Source: Prosthecobacter debontii
GTDB lineage: Bacteria; Verrucomicrobiota; Verrucomicrobiia; Verrucomicrobiales; Akkermansiaceae
DNA length: 19,469 nt
Direction of reading: 5' to 3'
Assembly: GCA_945883455.1 (NCBI GenBank)
Contig: CAMCXJ010000019.1
Location: forward strand, 1-19,469
The notes below the pieces were generated by a model. The model was not told the origin of the DNA. It did not search any database and worked only from the letters and a program-made list of their open reading frames with translations. This document shows, one piece after another, positions 14,079 through 19,469 of the stretch (the stretch's first letter is position 1; every line of letters starts with the position of its first letter). The position numbers and the translations under genes were made by a program.

Positions 14079-14465
14079 ATGTCCAAAGACATCAAGGAAT
14101 TTGCAGGCCTCCGGGTCAAAATCGATGATGTTATCTACATGCCCAGTCTCGACGCGCCCCCGGAGCGTCCGCACCCGTTTGTGTATTTCATCACCATTTT
14201 TAACGATTCCCCTATGTCAGTGACAATACGCGGCAGGAAATGGGTGGTCGCGGAGGATGGTGGGGAAACGACCGTGGTCGAGGGCGACGGAGTGGTGGGG
14301 CAGCAGCCGGTGATCGCGGCGAGCGAGCATTTTTCCTACAACAGCTACCATGTTGTCGGCAGGGCGGCGGCGGCTTCCGGCGCGTTTTTTGGCGAAACCG
14401 CCGCGGGCGATTGGATCTTCGCGAGGATCCCGGAATTTCGGCTGGATATCCCGACGTGGACTTGA
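14079..14465 (+). CDS. apaG: ApaG domain protein (DUF525)
   Basis: A single ApaG/DUF525 domain of 128 residues, an immunoglobulin-like fold of unsettled function (linked to Co2+ resistance and Mg2+ efflux in enterobacteria; also found in eukaryotic F-box proteins). Family motifs: HPFVYFITIFNDSPMSVTIRG (32-52), RKWVVAEDGGETTVVEGDGV (53-72) ending in the diagnostic GDGVVGQQPVIAASE (69-83), SYNSYHVVG (87-94) and the final IPEFRLDIPTW (117-127). The start at 14079 is preferred; an ATG at 14037 would add 14 residues (MFLDSLLRASNLFR) that do not fit the family and lies in the likely promoter/leader. It is alone on the plus strand, with no apaH or ksgA neighbour as in enterobacteria. Confidence 0.92.
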   Translation: MSKDIKEFAGLRVKIDDVIYMPSLDAPPERPHPFVYFITIFNDSPMSVTIRGRKWVVAEDGGETTVVEGDGVVGQQPVIAASEHFSYNSYHVVGRAAAASGAFFGETAAGDWIFARIPEFRLDIPTWT

Positions 14466-14652
14466 AGCTACCCTTTTCTTTGCTTAGGTTTTAGATTCAG
14501 GAATCGAGTGAAAGGGTAATTATGGCGGGTTTTTGGGTAAGTTACTAAATAATAATGAGTTGTTGATGTACGATGCGTGGAGCTAGGGCGTGACGCTTTT
14601 TTAAATTTCGTTGTGAGATTGGATTTTTGATTGGGAAATAATTTACCCGCAT

Positions 14653-14669
14653 ACCGTTTGTCAAACGGT
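14653..14669. repeat. 17-base palindrome ACCGTTTGTCAAACGGT
   Basis: Perfect 8-bp inverted repeat around one central base, 8 bases downstream of the DUF1501 stop codon on the minus strand. There is no T-run directly after it, so it is not a classic terminator; its form is like a dimeric repressor operator, but its 3' position is odd for one. Confidence 0.6.
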
Positions 14670-14677
14670 TTGCGATC

Positions 14678-16096
<1,419 letters not shown>

Positions 16097-16099
16097 GGG

Positions 16100-16118
16100 G
16101 AAGAGAAGGGGGTGAGGG
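16100..16118. repeat. Left arm of inverted repeat flanking S23-like gene
   Basis: GAAGAGAAGGGGGTGAGGG on the plus strand, 18/19 identical to the reverse complement of 16556-16574. It continues into further G-tracts up to 16129, giving four runs of four or more G (16097-16129) capable of a G-quadruplex on the plus strand; the coding RNA is C-rich here. Confidence 0.65.
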
Positions 16119-16131
16119 GGTGAGGGGGGTA

Positions 16132-16515
16132 TTACTTTTGCGGCGTAATGATCCAGGAGTTGGGATCGGAGATCATGCGGACGAGCATGCCTAGGATGGC
16201 ATCATATTCGGCGTAGAGAACCTTGGCGGACTCACGTTCGATGTAGCCGCATTCCACCGCGAATTGGATCCATGTCTGCGTCTCTGCGGCTTCGGCTTCG
16301 GCATCGGAGAGCTTGGCCACGAAGGCGGCGGGGTAGCGGCGCTTTCTCCATGATTCCGTGAGGTTCGCGCAAACCGATCTCGAGGAGCACCGCACCTGAT
16401 CGGTGAGCAAATAGCGCTCTTCCTTGGGGAAGGCCGAGCTGAGCCGGAAGATCTCCATGGCGGCAGAGAAGCCCTTCTTAAAGACTTCCAGTTCAGTATG
16501 TCGGCTGATTCTCAT
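16132..16515 (-). CDS. Four-helix-bundle protein, S23/IVP-like
   Basis: A 127-residue all-helical protein of the group named after the S23 protein encoded in intervening sequences of 23S rRNA. Signature segments: an N-terminal LEVFKKGFSAAMEIFRLS helix (9-26), PKEERYLLTDQVRCSSRSVC (30-49), ANLTESWRKRRYPAAFVAKL (50-69), AETQTWIQFAVECGYI (77-92) and a final helix LYAEYDAILGMLVRMI (100-115). The EERYxLTDQVRRSSxSVxANLAEG-like centre is the diagnostic pattern. Members probably form pentamers and bind nucleic acid, and the Avd protein of diversity-generating retroelements shares the fold; no retroelement RT is here. It lies between the DUF1553 gene (58 bases) and the DUF1501 gene (36 bases), which are normally adjacent, and is bracketed by inverted repeats. 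Confidence 0.85.
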   Translation of the reverse strand: MRISRHTELEVFKKGFSAAMEIFRLSSAFPKEERYLLTDQVRCSSRSVCANLTESWRKRRYPAAFVAKLSDAEAEAAETQTWIQFAVECGYIERESAKVLYAEYDAILGMLVRMISDPNSWIITPQK

Positions 16516-16555
16516 CTTTGTTGCTCATTTTCCATCTCCCCCTCCCCCACTCTCT

Positions 16556-16574
16556 CCCTCACCCCCTCCTCTTC
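16556..16574. repeat. Right arm of inverted repeat flanking S23-like gene
   Basis: CCCTCACCCCCTCCTCTTC on the plus strand; the reverse complement matches 16100-16118 at 18 of 19 positions. It overlaps the stop codon of the DUF1553 gene. Read as minus-strand RNA, the region 16535-16570 has four G-tracts (5, 3, 5 and 5 G) in the leader of the S23-like gene and could form an RNA G-quadruplex or pair with the C-rich left arm. Confidence 0.65.
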
Positions 16575-19469
16575 AAAACCTCGTGATCGTTTCGTGGAGG
16601 TTGAGGATGACGCGGCAGAGCTGCTCCGTGGGGTTGGCATTGGGGGTTTCCTTGCGGAGCTTTTCGAGGAAGGCGAGGAGGTTTTCGCGTTCTCCGGCGG
16701 TGGGTTCACGGGAAAGGGCGAGGAGGTAGGCGCGGTTGATTTTATCGGCATTGGTCGGCTCGGATTCGAGGCGGGCAGCGAGGGCTTTCGCGGACTCAAC
16801 GAAGGTAGAGTCGTTGAGCAGGGCGAGCGCTTGCTGAGGGGAGTTCGATTGGAAGCGGTCCACGGCACATTCCTCGCGGGAGGGCGCATCGAAGGCGGCC
16901 ATCATCGGGTGGATGAAGGTGCGCTGCCAGTGGACATAGAGGCCGCGGCGGTGCTGGTCGGTGCCTTTCGAGGAGAGGTATTTCCGCTCGGGGAAATTGA
17001 GGTTCGCCCAGAAATCCTCGGCTTGGTAGGGGCGGATCGACGGGCCGCCGACCTCGTCTGCGTGGAGTAGGCCGGCGATGGCGAGGGCGTTGTCGCGAAC
17101 AAACTCGGCTTCGAGGCGGCGCGCCGATTGCTCGGAAAGCAGGCGGTTGTCGGGGTCGATCTCGGCGAGTTCGGGATTCGTAGCGGAGACCTGGCGGTAG
17201 GTTTCCGAGGTGACGAGAAGGCGCACCATGTGTTTCACGTCCCAACCAGAGGATTGGAATTCGGAGGCGAGCCAGTCGATGAGTTCCGGGTGGGAAGGCC
17301 ACTCGCCTTGGTTGCCGAGGTCGTCGAGGATGTTGGAAAGGCCTTTGCCGAAAAACTGTTTCCACAGGCGGTTGGAGAAATGGCGGGAGGTGAGCGGATT
17401 CTCCGGCGCGAGGAGCCACTCGGCGAGATCCATGCGGGTTAGGCGCTTGTCGGCGGGCGGCGCGTCCTTCGCGAGGAACGCGGGGAAGGCGGGCTCCACT
17501 TTTTCAGCGGGGTTCATCCAATCGCCGCGCGGCAGCATGTGCGCGTGCGGGATTTGATCGGGCGGCAGGGTCTGCGCGATCATCGAGTGGGCGTAACCGG
17601 CGTGGGCGGCGAGCATGTCGGCGCGGGCTTCCTTGTAGGCGGCGGGGAGCTTGTCGTCAGGGGTATTGGCCAGGAGGAAGGCGGCCTCGATCTCAGGGTG
17701 GGAGGTGTTGTCGGTGTTGAAGGCGGATGCCAGCGCGGGACGGAGGGCGGCTTGCTCGCCGGGGACGGGATCCGCAAAGGGGCTGACGCTTACGCGGAAT
17801 TTCCCGATGTCGGCGGACGCGAGGGTGAGCTTGAGCGTGACGTTCTCGGCGGAGTAAACGGATTGCTTGAGGTGGTAATGGGCGTGGTGGGGCAAGCTCG
17901 CAGCGTCGGACGGCTCCTCGAAAATCGCGGGTGCGGATTGCCAGGTTTCCTCAAGCAGCGGCGCTTGGTAGCCGTTGTCATATTTCGCAGGGGTACGGCG
18001 ATCGGCCTGTTGGTACGAGTAACCTAGTTTTTCGGCGTTGATCGCGAAGGTGGGGGTGGCGGTGAACTTGCCGTCGGGGCGGCGGCCGATGCGGTTGTTG
18101 TTCGCGGTGTCAGGGAGGACTTCGAGGCGGAGAGTTTTCATGGGAACTCCTGCGGGCAGCGCGTAGGTGACGGTGATGGTGTCATCTTTCGTAGGAGCGC
18201 CCGTTACTAGGATGGTGTGGTCTTGTGATTGGCTGGGCGGTTGAAAACCGCCGCCACGGGTGATGGCGGTGGCCTTGAGCGGGAGCCAACCGTCGCGGTT
18301 CGCGGTGAGGAGGGCGGCAGTGGATTTACGCCATGTCTCCAGCGCGGGGGCATCGTAGGGCATACCTTTCACGGCGGCGAGGGTGGCTTCGCGGGCGGTT
18401 TCTAGCCGTTGCTGGGCGGCTTTGTTTTTAGCGAACAGCTCCGGTGGAAACGGCGATTCGTTGTTGAAGCCGGGCAGATCCTTGTTCGGGGTGTTGCCGT
18501 AAGTCGTGTAGATGCCCCACTGCCGGACGTCGTTGAAGAAGGCGGCCAGCGAATAGAAATCCTTGGCGGTAAAAGGGTCGAACTTGTGGTCGTGGCACTC
18601 AGCGCAGCCGGTGGTGAGGCCGAGCCATGCGCCACCGATGGCACGGACGCGGTCGCCGGCATATTTCGCGAGGTATTCCTTATCCTGCGCGCCGCCCTCG
18701 CGGGTCATCAGGTTGAGGCGGAGGAAACCGGTAGCGATTTTCTGCTCCTCGGTCGCGTTCGGCATGAGGTCGCCGGCGAGCTGTTCGCGGGTGAACTGGT
18801 CGTAGGGCTTGTTCGCGTTGAAGGAATCAATCACATAATCGCGGAACGGGAAGATGCGGGCGTTCTGATCGCCGTGATAGCCGACGGAATCGGCGTAACG
18901 GACGGCGTCGAGCCAGGTGACGGCCATGCGCTCGCCATAGCGAGGGGAGGCGAGCAGGCGATGCACCTGTTTTACGTAGGCGTCGGCGGATTCGTCGGAA
19001 AGAAAGGCCTGGAGTTCTTCGGGTGTCGGTGGCAGGCCGGTGAGGTCGAGTGACAGGCGGCGGAGAAGCGTGGCCTTGTCTGCAGGCGGGGAGGGTTTGA
19101 GGCCGTGCGTCTTGAGGTTATCTCTCACGAAGGCGTCGATGGGGTTTTTCGTGTCCGATTCGGGTATGGCGGGTTTTGCGATGGCGGCGAAGGCCCAGTG
19201 CTCTTGATATTCGGCGCCCTGCTCGATCCAGCGGGTGATGAGGCTTTTTTCCTCCTCGGAGAGAGGTTTGTGGAAATCCTCCGGTGGCATGGGATCCTCT
19301 ATGTCGTGAATGCGCTGCCAGGCGACGCTCGCCGCCGTTTTTCCGGGGACGATAGCGTGATTCTTGGCATCGCTTTCGAGCGCGGCGTAAGCGCCCTCTG
19401 CGGTGTCGAGGCGGAGGTTTTCCTCGCGGGTAGTCGAATCAAAACCATGGCAAGCAAAGCACTTGTTCG
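16573..19469 (-). CDS. PSCyt1-DUF1549-DUF1553 cytochrome-type protein (5' end outside window)
   Basis: A large exported protein of the PSCyt1/DUF1549/DUF1553 (PSD1) group of PVC bacteria, thought to act with DUF1501 partners in polymer or sulfated-glycan use. The frame is open to the window edge, so start and signal peptide are missing; 964 residues are visible. A haem-binding CFACHG motif is encoded at 19447-19461, at the head of the PSCyt1 domain, whose end carries MPPEDFHKPLSEEEKSLITRWIEQGAEY (19290 downward). DUF1549 follows, with RRLSLDLTGLPPTPEE, WLDAVRYADSVGYHGD and a second CxxCH in TGCAECHDHKFDPF (18592-18606). A beta-rich middle segment follows. DUF1553 is C-terminal, with LTSRHFSNRLWKQFFGKGL, LGNQGEWPSHPELIDWLASE, NSPQQALALLND and a final ELLxx-like LLALSREPTAGERE helix. 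Whether both CxxCH sites bind haem is unknown. Confidence 0.93.
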   Translation of the reverse strand, partial: NKCFACHGFDSTTREENLRLDTAEGAYAALESDAKNHAIVPGKTAASVAWQRIHDIEDPMPPEDFHKPLSEEEKSLITRWIEQGAEYQEHWAFAAIAKPAIPESDTKNPIDAFVRDNLKTHGLKPSPPADKATLLRRLSLDLTGLPPTPEELQAFLSDESADAYVKQVHRLLASPRYGERMAVTWLDAVRYADSVGYHGDQNARIFPFRDYVIDSFNANKPYDQFTREQLAGDLMPNATEEQKIATGFLRLNLMTREGGAQDKEYLAKYAGDRVRAIGGAWLGLTTGCAECHDHKFDPFTAKDFYSLAAFFNDVRQWGIYTTYGNTPNKDLPGFNNESPFPPELFAKNKAAQQRLETAREATLAAVKGMPYDAPALETWRKSTAALLTANRDGWLPLKATAITRGGGFQPPSQSQDHTILVTGAPTKDDTITVTYALPAGVPMKTLRLEVLPDTANNNRIGRRPDGKFTATPTFAINAEKLGYSYQQADRRTPAKYDNGYQAPLLEETWQSAPAIFEEPSDAASLPHHAHYHLKQSVYSAENVTLKLTLASADIGKFRVSVSPFADPVPGEQAALRPALASAFNTDNTSHPEIEAAFLLANTPDDKLPAAYKEARADMLAAHAGYAHSMIAQTLPPDQIPHAHMLPRGDWMNPAEKVEPAFPAFLAKDAPPADKRLTRMDLAEWLLAPENPLTSRHFSNRLWKQFFGKGLSNILDDLGNQGEWPSHPELIDWLASEFQSSGWDVKHMVRLLVTSETYRQVSATNPELAEIDPDNRLLSEQSARRLEAEFVRDNALAIAGLLHADEVGGPSIRPYQAEDFWANLNFPERKYLSSKGTDQHRRGLYVHWQRTFIHPMMAAFDAPSREECAVDRFQSNSPQQALALLNDSTFVESAKALAARLESEPTNADKINRAYLLALSREPTAGERENLLAFLEKLRKETPNANPTEQLCRVILNLHETITRF

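Noticed and set aside
14575..14602. Possible terminator (GCGT...ACGC then TTTTTT) downstream of apaG
   Set aside because: Only a 4-bp stem and about 110 bases from the stop codon; too weak to call.
16132..16515. Diversity-generating retroelement (Avd-like accessory)
   Set aside because: The four-helix fold is shared, but there is no reverse transcriptase, template repeat or variable repeat in the window.

Overview
The window looks chromosomal and comes from a member of the Verrucomicrobiota, most likely the Verrucomicrobiales (Luteolibacter or Haloferula-like). This rests on the pairing of a planctomycete/verrucomicrobial-type cytochrome protein (DUF1549/DUF1553) with a Tat-exported DUF1501 protein, on high GC, on a bifunctional ribBA, on an EF-P of unusual loop sequence, and on many short GC-rich hairpins between genes. 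This is judged by eye; no 16S or marker search was possible. No rRNA, tRNA, CRISPR array, transposase or prophage gene was seen.

Layout. Positions 1-710 hold no intact gene, only what looks like a decayed reading frame. From 711 to 11119 nine housekeeping or small accessory genes all lie on the minus strand. In transcription order they are a UvrD/Rep-type helicase, RNase R (with an intrinsic terminator behind it), a small secreted protein, YqgE/AlgH, RibBA, a secreted alpha/beta hydrolase, EF-P, ribosomal protein bL28 and LysA. A multi-hairpin repeat of 104 bp lies between the small secreted gene and yqgE. A divergent gap at 11120-11453 holds a long perfect inverted repeat and a good sigma70-type promoter for trxB. 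Behind trxB on the plus strand is a translationally coupled pair, a small helical protein and an MNT/AbiEii/DUF6036-like nucleotidyltransferase, which has the layout of a toxin-antitoxin or abortive-infection module. coaD follows on the minus strand, then apaG on the plus strand. The right end (14678-19469, minus) is a PSCyt1/DUF1549/DUF1553 gene, cut by the window edge, and its DUF1501 partner, with an S23-like four-helix-bundle gene inserted between them and bracketed by an 18/19 inverted repeat.

How the genes work together. Most of the minus-strand block is core metabolism and RNA/protein maintenance: lysine/peptidoglycan precursor synthesis, translation elongation at polyproline, riboflavin precursors, RNA decay and DNA repair. 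The DUF1553-DUF1501 pair is the periplasmic machinery typical of PVC bacteria and is thought to take part in polysaccharide or other polymer use. The items most worth follow-up are the coupled nucleotidyltransferase module, the IR-bracketed S23-like gene, the EF-P loop lacking the usual lysine, and several undescribed-looking structured repeats.
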